Shown here: positions 1 to 12,000 of the stretch, one piece after another
How the letters are laid out: each line of letters starts with the position of its first letter
How positions within the stretch are numbered: the stretch's first letter is position 1
From: Puccinia triticina
Lineage: Eukaryota; Basidiomycota; Pucciniomycetes; Pucciniales; Pucciniaceae
Reading direction: 5' to 3'
DNA: 64,000 nt
Assembly: GCF_026914185.1 (NCBI RefSeq)
Contig: NC_070574.1
Coordinates: 682,001-746,000, forward strand
The notes under the pieces: generated by a model
What the model was told of the DNA's origin: nothing
Database searches by the model: none
The model's input: the letters and a program-made list of their open reading frames with translations, nothing else
Made by a program: the position numbers and the translations under genes

Positions 1-1
1 A

Positions 2-1387
2 ATGAAGATGCTCGAGAGCAAAACATTCCTCGAATTCAGCACCCGAGCCCGTACGATGCAGAGCCTTCTCAATTTTGACCACGACTCCTTCAGTGATTTC
101 GCGCTAGCAGAAGCGGTAATGTTTGGATTACCGGACTGTCTTCAAGCTCAAGTCAGCGATCACCAAGCCCTCAGAGAGAAAGACTTCAAATACGGCGAGT
201 TCGAATGCCAAGTAAGCGGTTTCTACATGACCCTGATCAAGGAATCCGCCTTACATCTACGTCCAGCAAACATTCCTCCAAGCGCTAGGGCCGCCAATCG
301 TGGCATCAATGAGGACCATTTGTGGCGCATCAACTCCTATCTTGACAGCATTGGCAAATGTCATTTTTGCAAAAAACACTGCAGCAGTGCCGTTGGGGCG
401 TGTCCTGGACCAATCAACCGTACCCGTGTGGAAATCCCGCCCTCGTACGTGACCCCCCCCAAGCCTGCCAACTACATTGGCCCAAACGCGTGGACAAGGG
501 GACAGGCGGCGAACCGAGGCAGTGCTGGAAAACCGGTTGGACGCCCGGCGGGCGTAGCTGCCTTATCAGGAGAAGCTCCGGACTTGGACGAACTCTTGGC
601 ATCCTGCGTGGCACAGATTGACGGGCAGGCAGAGGCCGCCCTCTTGGAATACGACAACCCCCTTGACGAGATTGCCACTGAACATGAAATCGCCGCCATG
701 GCCGGCAACCCCGATGCAGTTACCAACACCAAAGGCTCCAGTCCACTCCACAATGACGAACTTGTCCCGGAGGATCAAGTCACCTTCCAATGTGGATCCC
801 TCCTCCAAGATCTTCTGTCGACTGGCCCAGGCGGGGATAGGTATGTCCCTGTCCGTAACCGCACCCTTCACCGCTTCCATCTTGGACGCTGCTTACGCAA
901 CCCGCCATTAACAGCGCTTAAGAACCTCAAACATCTCCTCCGAGGTCCCCCAAACCCTGGTTTCAAACTCTCAAACCTGATCTCACCCCCATTGGCAATG
1001 AACCCCATCCCCCCACTTCACACCCCTTCCCCAATTTTCCTCCTTCCCTTTCCCCCTTGTTTTGGATTGGCTGTACCTACTCATCCCCACACTTTTGACT
1101 CCGACAACATAGTTCGACCAAGACCCCCCTTGTTTCTTATAGGGGGGGAGACTGTGAAGCCCCCGCGCATCGCGGGGTTTCACAATGAGATGTCACAACA
1201 TCCAGGCAATATCAACCCGTGCCTCCTTCCACATCCTAGCCGGCAGAGATCCCTGCTCCCATATCTCTCCCGGCTAGGTAAGCGAGCACCTTTCACTTCT
1301 CCTCATTGTTTCCCTTTTCCTTCTCCTTCCTCCCTTCCCATCTATCATGTACTGAGAGATCCCTGCTCCCACATCTCTCGCGGCTAG
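2..1387 (+). CDS. Gag-like ORF of an LTR retrotransposon (left end cut by window)
   Basis: This is an open frame that probably begins before the window. The first 150 residues look like fungal Ty3/Gypsy Gag. A cysteine-rich knuckle lies at about residues 120-134 (CHFCKKHCSSAVGACPG), followed by a proline-rich stretch. It resembles Gag proteins I associate with rust-fungus Gypsy elements, but this was not searched. The frame becomes low-complexity after about residue 280 and runs through a polypurine tract (1141-1151) into the putative LTR, so the C-terminal 80 residues are probably not protein. No protease or reverse transcriptase lies between Gag and the LTR, so this is either a Gag-only non-autonomous element or an internal deletion. 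Confidence 0.6.
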   Translation: MKMLESKTFLEFSTRARTMQSLLNFDHDSFSDFALAEAVMFGLPDCLQAQVSDHQALREKDFKYGEFECQVSGFYMTLIKESALHLRPANIPPSARAANRGINEDHLWRINSYLDSIGKCHFCKKHCSSAVGACPGPINRTRVEIPPSYVTPPKPANYIGPNAWTRGQAANRGSAGKPVGRPAGVAALSGEAPDLDELLASCVAQIDGQAEAALLEYDNPLDEIATEHEIAAMAGNPDAVTNTKGSSPLHNDELVPEDQVTFQCGSLLQDLLSTGPGGDRYVPVRNRTLHRFHLGRCLRNPPLTALKNLKHLLRGPPNPGFKLSNLISPPLAMNPIPPLHTPSPIFLLPFPPCFGLAVPTHPHTFDSDNIVRPRPPLFLIGGETVKPPRIAGFHNEMSQHPGNINPCLLPHPSRQRSLLPYLSRLGKRAPFTSPHCFPFPSPSSLPIYHVLRDPCSHISRG

Positions 1388-1503
1388 ATCAAAAACCCTT
1401 GCAATTCAGCCCCGTGAACTAGATTTCGCCTCAACAGGCACTTGTGCTCCCCTTCGTGCCCATCTCACTCAATTAAGTGAAGGACTCTCTCCGAGTCCTT
1501 ACA
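1153..1503 (+). repeat. Putative 3' LTR of the Gag-bearing element
   Basis: It begins TGTGAAGCCCCC immediately after a G-rich polypurine tract (AGGGGGGGAGAC) and ends CCTTACA, so it has TG...CA termini. It contains a small hairpin (CCCCGCG...CGCGGGG) near the start and two copies of a 'gagatccctgctcccayatctctc' type motif at about 1246 and 1357. The partner LTR is outside the window, so the 3' end is an estimate. Confidence 0.5.
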
Positions 1504-1581
1504 CGCCCGCGGTGGGTTGGGTTGAGTCGGTAAATTCCAACTAGAGACCCAATTTAGGGCCCGCGGTGGAGTTGCTCTTAT

Positions 1582-1625
1582 AAGTCCCTCCGGTGGAGGC
1601 GCTTCGCGCCCCCACCTTCGGACTT
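1582..1625. repeat. Nested hairpin repeat, copy 1
   Basis: AAGTCC at the left and GGACTT at the right enclose a second stem, GGTGG/CCACC, and an inner GGCGC-TTC-GCGCC loop. It is followed by CTTAGTTAAG. A structurally matching copy with the same core and the same trailing sequence is at 60085-60130. Confidence 0.7.
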
Positions 1626-1634
1626 AGTTAAGTT

Positions 1635-2451
1635 TGTCAGGATTTGGGCCCTGGCCCGAACGGCCCGGACACAGCCCCTAAACTCCCTAACATGGAGGCT
1701 GACAATCCAAACCTTTTCCTGCCTGTATCCTCCAGCCACTCAACCAATCGTAAGTACAGCAAGAGACCCTTGTATCAATAAGCCGAAGAAATTAAACCGG
1801 TTGATATGATAAACTAACCAGTCCCTTGACATACCGCTCTATTCAGGCGACGCAAACATGGACCGAGAAACCAACCAGAACGGTCAGGTCGACGCATCCC
1901 TGCAAACCCATTCTAACCAGCCCAGCCAGCAACCGAGCGCTTCATCCGTCTCGTAGGGCAGACTCAGGACCCTGTGGCTTAACCAGGCTGAAACTCGTGC
2001 GTACTCCTTGAAGCCACACCAGCAAAACTTTAGATATAAATATCTGACATCCAGTCGTTCAACTTGTTTCCTCAGCCCACTTCCTTTCTGCATCGCACAC
2101 ATTGGCTCAACCAAAACTCTCTCCACTTTGCTCACCGAACTCAAACGCTCTCAACAAAGCGCAACCACCTTAAACCACATCCTCTTTTCTTTTTGTCACT
2201 GCCCATTTCCTTTTATCATTGGCAGCCTGCGACGACCTCGTACCGCATTCTTGCTCTTCTCGGATCGATCTCTTTCCTTTTGTTTCTCATTATCATCTAC
2301 ATCATCTAAGCCTTTTTCCTTGGTTGCCTACCACTGCCCTTAAAGGTACATATCTACAACTTGTTTTCTTTTTCTTCTCTCCAAACTCATGAAGATCACC
2401 ATGAGCTGACCAAAGTTGAAATATAAACCTTAAAGTCTTGTTATTCTCACA
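1635..2451 (+). repeat. Copia-1 5' LTR
   Basis: It starts TGTCAGGATT and ends TTATTCTCACA. A TATAAATA box at 2035-2042 inside a short palindrome is the best promoter candidate for the element. At the four differences from the 3' LTR this copy has T or A where the other has C or G, three of them at CpG sites. Confidence 0.95.
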
Positions 2452-2465
2452 GATTCACAGTCTCG
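2452..2465 (+). promoter_or_regulatory. Copia-1 primer-binding site (half tRNA-Tyr type)
   Basis: GATTCACAGTCTCG directly abuts the LTR. It differs by one base from the GATTTACAGTCTCG of the other two Copia elements here. The latter is the reverse complement of a tRNA-Tyr anticodon arm, with loop CTGTAAA and anticodon GTA. Confidence 0.65.
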
Positions 2466-2525
2466 AGGCTTCCTTTCGAACGAACGAACTCCTCAAATCA
2501 AACGACTTAAAAGGGCAGCGAAGAT

Positions 2526-5500
2526 ATGGCATCAAGCATCGCAACCAAGGAAGAACTTGCCTGCCTCCTCACCTTGCAAGGGGACACCAACTACGCTCTC
2601 TGATTGCTTCGCATGCGGACCTTCATGAAGAACAAGGACCTTTGGGGTGCGATCAACACTGAACCCGGAGCAAACCCTGCTCGTGCTCTGAAAAAACAAC
2701 TTAACGATGCCGCAGGAGTTATCAGCATGAAGATTTGTGATCGACTCTATCCCAGCCTTGTCACCCAAGAAAATGAGGACAACGGCTTTCTCCTTTGGCG
2801 GAAAATTACTTCTCAGTACTCGAGGTATACAGCACACCGGTTCGCCAGATGCACCACGGCATGGGACAACATTCGCTTCAACGGACACATGCTTGACTTT
2901 CTGGACGGCCTCGAACGCTGCTTGACCAATTTTGCCGCTATAGGCGAGGCGCGCAATAGCAGAGACATATGTGGACACATTGTTGCCAAGCTCGGATCAT
3001 CTCGTCGTGCCCTTACCAATTCCTTTCTTATGCAACCGGACCTCATGCAAAATCACGAGCTTCTCATCAGCAAACTAAGAGACATTGCAGAAGAGGAAGA
3101 ACCCTCCAAACGCAAGTCACCTTTGGAGAAAACAGCTACCGCTCTCAGCGTCAGAACCAGACCCCCTCCCGGCTGCAGAAACGGTCGGCACAACCCAGAA
3201 GCTGCTCACACTGAGGATCAATGCTGGGCGCTACACCCTGAGAAACGACCGGTCCGGAAACCTCGCGTGGCACCTGCTCAACACACCACCGTAGCCGCAG
3301 AACAGCCGCCACCACCAGCTTCATTGTCACAATTTGAACGTCCTGCGTTCGCCAACGTCACCACCGCCAGCATGTTCTCAGCAACTCCTCTTGTGCTCTC
3401 CGCAGTTCTAGACTCGGGGGCATCTCATCATATGTTCAACAACTCTGCATTCTTCTCCAGAGTCTCCGACTGCAACATTCCAATTAGCACCGGCAAGAAC
3501 TCAATTGACCTGACAGCTACCAAGATCGGCACCGCCAGTGTTATCGACTCAAGAGGAAAAGTTGTAACCCTTGATGAATGTCTCTACGTCCCCGGTCTAA
3601 CTCGTAACCTCCTCTCCATGGGACGATTTCTTCGCACATCAGTCAACATCTCCAGGAGCAAGGATCTCTGCATGGTCAAAATCGATGGCGCGGCCACATT
3701 CGACTGTGTTCTCCACAACGACATTCTCGAACTAAAGGACAACATAGGCCCTGTGCCACCCGCCACATCTGCACTAATCGCTAGGACACACTCTGGGGAA
3801 ACCACAGCCTTCAAGACCTGGCACGCAAGACTTGGACATGCGGGAATAGCTCGGATAAAGGAAGACATCTCAGACAAAAGCCTCGTCAACGACTCGGCAT
3901 GCGACACCTGCATGAAAGGAAAATCTTGCCGATCTCCCTTCAAAAGTCACTTCGACAAAACGTCTCATCCCTTAGAGGTTGTTCATGGGGACCTTGTCGG
4001 TCCTATCACTCCTGCCACCAATGCCGGCTCTAGGTATTTCCTCACCCTGGTCAATCAACACACAGGGTACATCAGCGTGACTCTCCTCAAGCGCAAGTCG
4101 GATGCAACATCAGCCATCGCCGATTTCAAATGCTTCTTCGAGCAACAAACCGGACGCACCATCAAAAAGTTTGTCACCGACGGTGGAGGTGAGTTCTGCA
4201 ATCGGGAACTGTCTGATACCCTTCGCCAGGACGGTATACAGCACAACGTCTCTCCGCCGTACACCCCTCAGCACAACGGAATTGCTGAGCAAGCAAACAA
4301 GACGATCATAAACATGTCTCGATGCATGTTGGTACAATCCGGTTTGGCGAAGGAATGGTGGGGGGAGGCTGTTCTCACAGCAATGGCCACCACCAACTGT
4401 CTCCCCCATTAGGCAAGAGCAAGATCAGTCCTCTCGAGAACCTCTTCGGCAAACCTCCCAACATGGCCTTCTTCCGACCGTTTGGCTGCAAAACTTGGGT
4501 CATCAAGCCTAGTCAACTCCGGACCGCGAAGTTTGATCCCATTGCGTGGGAGGGAATCCTTCTTGGCTATGCCAACGATTACTCTGCTTACAGGGTTGTT
4601 TGACTGGACGACAAAAAGATCATTGAAACCAGAAATGCCTACTTTGATGAGTCTATCTTTCCTTCTCTCTCGGCGCTCAACCCCAGCACCAACATGAACC
4701 CTGAAGAACGCCTCCCAGATTTCTCTGGCTTCGCCCCTCTTCCGCTCATGATAGATGAAAGCGATGAGGAAGATCTCCTGACGCCCACTCCATCCGCCAA
4801 CGATCCAGTCACCACAGACAATGAGGATGAGGATCGTATGGAGGTCGATGAAGACCTGGAGCCTGAACCTCCCCGTCAACGTCTTATTCTGCGCTTGGGC
4901 CCTCACCCTACTCGGATCACCAGCAACGTTGATTCCTCCAACATCGTGAATCACCCTTGGCGACCTGCGGCGACGTACAGCACACTTACCGTGGAACCTA
5001 GCAATCATTTCCAAGCCATGAGGTGCGATGAGCACGAGCATTGGAAGTCCGCTGAACTCAAAGAAATCCAGAATATGCGGGACCACAGCGTCTGGATTGA
5101 AATTCCGCGTCTCTCTTCTCACTCAACCATCCCTTCCACCTGGGCCTACAAGAAAAAACTTGGCGCCAACAACCAAGTCACTGAGTACAAAGCACGAATC
5201 TGTGCTCAGGGCTTCCGCCAAACTCATGGATTGAATTTCAACACCAAGTATGCTCCCACTGGGAAACCGTCATCGCTTCGCCTTCTTCTCTCTCACGCGG
5301 TCTCCAACTCCCTTCTTATCCACCAGCTTGACGTCAAAAGTGCTTTTCTCACCTGTCGATTGGATGAGACGGTCTACATGTTACCACCTCCCGGCTACAA
5401 GACTGGGGAGAACATCGTTCTTCATCTCCAAAAAGCCATCTACGGCCTTAAGCAGGCTTCTCTTGCGTGGTACAAACGATTGAGCCGCTTCCTTGCCTCT

Positions 5501-6721
5501 ATCGGCTTCTCCATCTCCGTCGCCGACCCCTGCGTCTTCTGGCGTATGCTCCCAAGCCCTCTCTGGATTTTTGCTCATGTCGATGACCTCGTCATTGTTG
5601 GAAGGGACCCCGAGTCCTTTTGGGTTCAGATGGCGGCGGAATTCTCCATTAAGTACATGGGGGATGCATCTTTCCTCCTTGGAATGAAACTTGAGCGTTC
5701 AATGAGTGGATTCGTGCTTCATCAGTCCCAATACATCAAACGCAAACTAGTCGAGTTCAATATTGCTTCTCTGCCCGGCGCGTCCTGTCCCCTTGACCCA
5801 CGCACTCACCTTGCCAAAGCCACTCAAGCCGACATCGATCGACTTGCTCCACTCAACATCAATTACAGGGCCCTCATTGGCTCGCTCAATTACCTCAGCA
5901 TCCTTACGCGCCCGGACATCTCGTTTGCTGTCAGCAAGCTGTCTCAGTTCCTCGAACACCCCGGCCTTTCTCATTACACTGCGGCTGTACAGGTCTTCCG
6001 GTACCTCAAAGGCACCATCAACCGCGGTCTGGTCTTTCGCCCATCTGAGACGACTCCTCTTCTCTGCTCAGTGGACGCTGACTGGGGTAATTGCCCAGAC
6101 TCCAGACGGTCACACACGGGGTACGTTGTCCTGTGGAACGGTCACCTGATCTCGTGGAAATCCACCAAGCAATGCACGGTGTCTCTCTCATCCTCGGAGG
6201 CTGAGTACAAAGCGCTCACGGACGCCTGTAAGGAGCTGGCATGGCTTACCAATCTCATGAAGGAAACCTTCTGCGAAGCTTCTCGGCCGACCTCCGTTGT
6301 CTGCATTGACAATCGTGGCGCTATTGATCTAGCTCACAGTGAGACCAGCCAAAACAGCTTTTGAACCAAGCATATGGATCTGCGCCTTCACTTCGTTCGG
6401 GAATTGATCCAGTCCAAGATCATCGAACTCCGCTATGTCCCCTCTGCAAACAACATTGCTGATTTTCTCACCAAGCCAGTTGGCCGCAGCAAAATCACTC
6501 AAGCTCTTCGACGCCTAACCGGGGACGCCTCCAGCATCTCTGCTTCGCGCTCCGACGCACGAAGCACGGCAGCCTGTCAGGATTCGGGCCCTGGCCCGAA
6601 CGGCCCGGACACAGCCCCTAAACTCCCTAACATGGAGGCTGACAATCCGAACCTTTTCCTGCCTGTATCCTCCAGCCACTCAACCAATCGTAAGTACAGC
6701 AAGAGACCCTTGTATCAATAA
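2526..6721 (+). pseudogene. Copia-1 Gag-Pol polyprotein, broken
   Basis: The start is ATG at 2526. Domains in order are Gag; a knuckle-like C-x-H motif (HNPEAAHTEDQCWALHP); protease (LDSGASHH); integrase zinc and catalytic core (GDLVGP, TDGGGEF, NGIAEQ); RT (HVDD); RNase H (VDADWGN). The pol frame continues past the internal region into the 3' LTR and stops at 6721. Lesions: TGA at 2601 (codon 26); a one-base loss near 4405 in a C-run; TGA at 4601-4603; TGA at 6362-6364 at a position where the relatives keep arginine (NSFRTKHM). A V-D-Q motif of the integrase reads VNQ. The remainder reads through cleanly, as expected for a young copy decayed by point mutation. Confidence 0.92.
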
Positions 6722-7391
6722 GCCGAAGAAATTAAACCGGTTGATATGATAAACTAACCAGTCCCTTGACATACCGCTCTATTCAGGCGACGCAAACATG
6801 GACCGAGAAACCAACCAGAACGGTCAGGTCGACGCATCCCTGCAAACCCATTCTAACCAGCCCAGCCAGCAACCGAGCGCTTCATCCGTCTCGTAGGGCA
6901 GACTCAGGACCCTGTGGCTTAACCAGGCTGAAACTCGTGCGTACTCCTTGAAGCCACACCAGCAAAACTTTAGATATAAATATCTGACATCCAGTCGTTC
7001 AACTTGTTTCCTCAGCCCACTTCCTTTCTGCATCGCACACATTGGCTCAACCAAAACTCTCTCCACTTTGCTCACCGAACTCAAACGCTCTCAACAAAGC
7101 GCAACCACCTTAAACCACATCCTCTTTTCTTTTTGTCACTGCCCATTTCCTTTTATCATTGGCAGCCTGCGACGACCTCGTACCGCATTCTTGCTCTTCT
7201 CGGATCGATCTCTTTCCTTTTGTTTCTCATTATCATCTACATCATCTAAGCCTTTTTCCTCGGTTGCCTACCACTGCCCTTAAAGGTACATATCTACAAC
7301 TTGTTTTCTTTTTCTTCTCTCCAAACTCATGAAGATCACCATGAGCTGACCAAAGTTGAAATATAAACCTCAAAGTCTTGTTATTCTCACA
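6575..7391 (+). repeat. Copia-1 3' LTR
   Basis: It is 817 bp, starts TGTCAGGATTCGGG, ends TTCTCACA, and is followed by the duplicated target AAGTT. The first bases encode CQDSG in the pol frame, so this LTR also carries the C-terminus of Pol. Confidence 0.95.
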
Positions 7392-7783
7392 AAGTTTGCG
7401 GCATCAACCATTCCGATCAGCACAATCAGCCGCGATCGACCAAGGGTCATTTGTGGTATCGATCTTCGCGGCACCTTTTGACCGGACAGACGACGATAAC
7501 CAACGCTCATTGGACTAAGGCTCATCGGAAGCCATGGATCATCGGACTGCTCTCTCCGATTACTCTGGTTGCCGTTGGGTTCCAATAATATTCATCCAAA
7601 TTCGGTTATTTTTTTTGGCCCTTATCGGTCTTCTGAATCTCTAAGACCACATTGCGCTGACCAATAAGCTCGCTTGCTCTTTTGTTTCCAGCCCAACCGT
7701 ATCTCGAAGTACCGCTGAATGATGAAAAAGTGAGTCGGAAATCAAGACAAGAACTGAAAATAACTATGAACAACGACAAGCTT
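7392..7783. other. Copia-1/pseudogene interval, nothing recognised
   Basis: This is unique-looking sequence following the Copia-1 target duplication. No ORF, repeat or RNA gene could be supported. It may be intron or upstream sequence of the decayed coproporphyrinogen oxidase gene that follows. Confidence 0.4.
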
Positions 7784-8337
7784 CCGATGCGAGATCGAAT
7801 CTCGGCGTATATCGAGCTGCTGCCATCGGAGTGTCGATCCAAGCACGACGTTCCGATGGGATCATTGGGAATGAGCATCTGGGGGGTCGGGGAGGGATCG
7901 GTGTTCGAGAAAGCGGGAGTGAATGTGTCGATTGCACGAGAGTCTTCTGCCGGCGGCGGTAGCCCAGATGCTGGACGGGGACCGGACCGGATGGCGGGAC
8001 GACAATCAGGACTTGCCGCTCTTCGCCTGTGGGATCAGCCTCGTCGTCCGTCCCTACAACCCAATGGCCCCGACGGTCCATCTCAACTGCCGCTACTTGG
8101 AGGTCCTCGACCCTCATTCCCAAGACAAGCGCACCAACCCCAAGGTGCGGTGGTTTGGCGGAGGAGCCGACCTGACCCCCTCCGATCTCTTGCCATGGGA
8201 CCCAGATGCCCAACACTTCCACACACTCCTCAAAACTCTGCGATAAACACAATCCGCGCTTTTATCCGGGCTGCAAAGCCTGGTGGGGGATTGGATCTAG
8301 TTGGATTTAATTTGGTGTATGATCAAGGGACAAAGTT
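7784..8337 (+). pseudogene. HEM13: Coproporphyrinogen III oxidase pseudogene, 5' portion
   Basis: Coproporphyrinogen III oxidase makes protoporphyrinogen IX from coproporphyrinogen III in haem synthesis. Three frames carry recognisable pieces: PMRDRISAYIELL and VFEKAGVNVS (7784-7935); LLPAAVAQM, a GISLVVRPYNPMAPTVHLN block and WFGGGADLTP (7935-8238); CDKHNPRFYPG (8239-8271). The first frame then resumes with VGFNLVYDQGTKF (8303-8337). At least two frameshifts separate the blocks, and about 90 residues between FYPG..KAW and FNLVYD are missing compared with the usual enzyme. The 3' end is interrupted by Copia-2 and continues at 13989. The gene assignment is strong because several invariant blocks occur in order. 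Whether a functional copy exists elsewhere is not known from this window. Confidence 0.88.
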
Positions 8338-9036
8338 TGTAGAAATTCACAGAACTAAGAGCATTGTATTTCTTGATTAGAGAGGTCTATCTGGCATATC
8401 CAGAGACTTAGAGAAAGAAATACAAAGAGAGAAATAAAAGGTACCTAAGAGCGGATCTTGACCGACTCTGGTATGGGCAATGCAGCTGGAATCACGTGTT
8501 CGTGATTCGGACGGAAGCGTCTGTTTGATTCAGTTAAGATCGAACGGCAGAGCGCTCAACACGGGCCGATTCGACTCGCGAGACTTCCGGAGCTGATGGT
8601 ATCTGCTTCATCATTAAGCTCACGGTAAGATCTCTGCTTGAGTTTGTTAGGCTCTACAGCGAAGTACTTACCACCTGTGGTGGGTTCAGTTATTCTGTCG
8701 CTGAGGCTGGGACCTTTGCGGTCTGGGTTGGCGTTGGTAGCAAGCGTGCTGTAACAGAGAAGAGTTCCTGTCAGCACTGCTTGACCTAGCTGTGACGATA
8801 CCGCAATTCTCTTACCTTGTTGATGGTTGAGTTTGCTGGTATTGCTGAGGCACTTCGTCGTTTGATGACGTGGCTAGTTGGGAGCAGAGGATTAGCGTTA
8901 GCTTAATCCTTCTGACTGGGAGCATCATGCATATGCATGTGCCTGAGGGAAGCGCGGACTCACCAATCCCCCTTGCGGGGTTAGGGTTCTGTTCCTTGCG
9001 CGACCTGTGCTCTGGGCCCAAGCCCGAGTCTTGACA
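8338..9036 (-). repeat. Copia-2 3' LTR (left copy)
   Basis: It is 699 bp; read on the minus strand it starts TGTCAAGACTCGGG and ends TTTCTACA. It differs from the other LTR by a 14-bp indel near 8415 and a few point changes. A perfect 14-bp palindrome, CATGCATATGCATG, is at 8926-8939. Confidence 0.93.
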
Positions 9037-12000
9037 GCCCACCGTGCTTCGAGCCGGTAGGTTTGAAGCAATCTGAGAGGAGGGTTTTATCCCAATGACT
9101 TCCAGTGCTCGGCGAATGGTGGATCGTCCGACCGGTTTAGTGAGAAAATCCGCGGCATTGGCATCAGTTCGGATATAGCTGAGTTGAATCAGCTTGCGTA
9201 CGATCAGCTTGCGGACAAAGTGCAGCCGGATTGACATGTGCTTGGTGCGGAAACTATTTTGGGAAGTTTCGCTTTTCGCAAGGTCGATGGCGCCTCTGTT
9301 GTCGACAAGAACTTGAATGTTTCGCGGATCTTCCCTAGTCTTCACTTCCGAGATTAAGTTTGACAGCCACGCAAGCTCCCTGCCAAGATCCGACAGCGCT
9401 TTGTATTCAGCTTCTGTAGTCGACAGTGAAACCGTGGCCTGTTTGGAGGATTTCCAAGCTAAAAGATGAGTCCCGGCCAAGATGGCGAAGCCGGTCGAAG
9501 AACGTCTGGTATCAGGACAGTTTCCCCAGTCCGCGTCAACGAATGCTTTAAGAGCGTTATCGGAATTTTTTAGGTAAGTGAGTCCGAGAGTCTTGGTGCC
9601 AGAGAGGTATTGGTAAACTTGCACTGCAGCATGATAATGGAGGATTCCGGGATTCTCAAGGTATTGCAAGAGTGAGCTGACCGCGTACGCTATATCAGGT
9701 CTCGTTAGAACACTCAAATAATTTAGCGAACCAATGAGCGCTCAATAGTTGATCCCCGTTCTTCGGAACTCAGCAATTTCTTCCTGTGTGGCTCGCTTGA
9801 GATAGGCTTTCGGGTTCAAAGGGCAGGTCGCGGAATGCAGCTTGTCGAATCCAAACTCAACCAATTTTCGCTCGATAAATTGGGCTTGATTGATGTGCAG
9901 TCCTTTGTCCGTGCGCTCGATGTTCATCCCCAACAGAAACTTCGCCTCGCCCATGTACTTAATCTTGAACTCGGCTTCCATTTCCTCTTTGAACTTCAGC
10001 GGCTTCTTGCTTACAAAAACTAGGTCGTCCACGTGTGCATAAACTAGTGTATCTTCTTTTCCCGGCGCCCCAAAACGATAGAAAACACACGGGTCTGCGA
10101 TTGATACCGCAAATCCAATCTGTTTCAGGTATGTCGATAGACGATTGTACCAGACTAAAGGTGCCTGACGAAGTCCGTAGATAGCTTTCTTCAGCTCCAG
10201 AACCGTGTTCGGCGGGAATTCCAGTCCTGGCGGCGGGAGCAAAGTGACTTTGTCTTCGAGGGGACACGTCAAGAAAGCACTCCTTACATCAAGTTGATGC
10301 ACTTTGAGATTGTTATCGACCGCGAAGGAGAGTATCAAACGCAGTGAGCAGGGGCGGCCTGTTGGAGCATATCGAGCCTCAAAGTTGATTCCATGAGTTT
10401 GACGGAATCCTTGCGCACATATTCGTGCTTTAAATTCAACTACTTCGTTGTCGGGCCCCAGCTTCTTGCGAAATGCCCAGGTGGCAGGAATAGGCGAATC
10501 GGCCGGCGTGCGCTGCCGTTGTAGCCAGACATCATGGTGCTTCATATTTGCAACTTCCTTGAGCTCTGCCTCCTTCCAGTGGAGGGACTCGGGCGATAGC
10601 ATAGCCTGACGATGGTTTTGAGGCTCAAGGGTCACAGTAGTGTTGAATGCTTGTCGCCTGCTATAGTTGCGAATGTTAGCGGTATCAATGACACTGCTTA
10701 TCTGAGTAGGATGTCTAGGACCGATAACTCTGATTGATCGTTGCTGTTGACTGTCTTGAACTTGAGGTTGTTCCGCATTTTCGTCCTGCTCCTGATCATC
10801 GGCAGGAAGACGGGGTCCCGGCACCGGTTCGTTCAGAATTCTTGAGATATCTTCCATTTCAAGTAGCTCATCTTCTTCGCTTCGTTGTTGTTCTTCTTGA
10901 TCGTCCTCCTCGGTGAACGGAAGAGGATCAGCCTCAGAGAAAGTGGGCAGCTTATCCTGACTGTAGACGTTGTGACTCCTGTTCATAGCTGGACAGATCG
11001 GGAAAGTGGTCTCATCGAAATGGGCATGCTTGGTAGTGACAAATGATTTGTCTTCCGGGCGATAGATCCGGTATGTGGAAAATTCATTGTCATATCCGAT
11101 CATTATACCGTCCCAAGTAATTGCAGAGAATTTGGGTCCCCGATTCGCCTTCGGCTTGACTATCCAGGCTCTGCAGCCAAAAGGCCGAAAGAGGTGCATG
11201 TTTGGCTTGATTCGAAACATGATTTCCATTGGAGAAGCCCTACTTTTGGCTAGCGAGGGTAGGCAGTTCGTAGTTGCTGTGGCTGTTTTCACCGCCTCAC
11301 CCCACCATTCCGGGGCCATGTTGGCCTGCATCATAAAGGTTCGGGTCATTTCGATAATTGTGCGATTTGCTCGCTCGGCGAAGCCGTTATGTTGAGGCGT
11401 GTACGGCGGAGAGACGATGTGTTGGATTCTGGCATCTTTAAGGAATTCGCTCAACGCCTTGCTCACGAACTCGCCACCGCCATCGGAGACTAGTTTCCTA
11501 ATGGTCTTTCCTGTTTGTTTTTCAAAGAATGCCTTGTAGCCGAGAATGGCGGTTGAAGCTTCGCTTTTTAGTTTGAGGATCTCAGTGTGTATATATCCGG
11601 AGTACTGATCGACCATAGTTAAGAAGTATCTGGCGCCACCGTTGGTGGCTGGTGTGATTGGACCAACCAGGTCTGCGTGAACTGCTTCTAACGGTTCCAA
11701 TGCCGCTTTGAAATTGCTGTTGAAAGGTATCCTTCTGACTTTTCCCTTCATACACGCATCGCAGGCCTTAGTTACCTCGGGCGCGAATGTCTTAGCAAGC
11801 ATTGACTCAATGCGCTTCTTGCTCGCGTGGCCCATCCTCCGGTGCCATAGGTCAAAATCGCTTGGCTTTGAGGCAGGTGATAGTTCTGATAGATTGGCGA
11901 CCGGCTGTTCTTGCAAATCACGCAATCCAGTGATCTCAAAGATGGAGTTGGAGGTGTCGATCAGGAGAGCAGAAAGGTCATCGATTTTTACCTCGAAGCC

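Larger units (their letters stand above)
1635..7391 (+). mobile_element. Copia-1, full-length Ty1/Copia retrotransposon
   Basis: The element is 5,757 bp with two 817-bp LTRs and a 5-bp target duplication AAGTT (1630-1634 and 7392-7396). The LTRs differ at four positions by my reading, all transitions (about 0.5%), so insertion was recent. The order protease, integrase, RT, RNase H in the polyprotein defines Copia. The coding region carries several disabling changes, so this copy cannot make its proteins without help. Confidence 0.95.

Noticed and set aside
4409..5122. 237-residue minus-strand ORF in Copia-1
   Set aside because: It is antisense to the well-recognised integrase/RT linker; a shadow frame.
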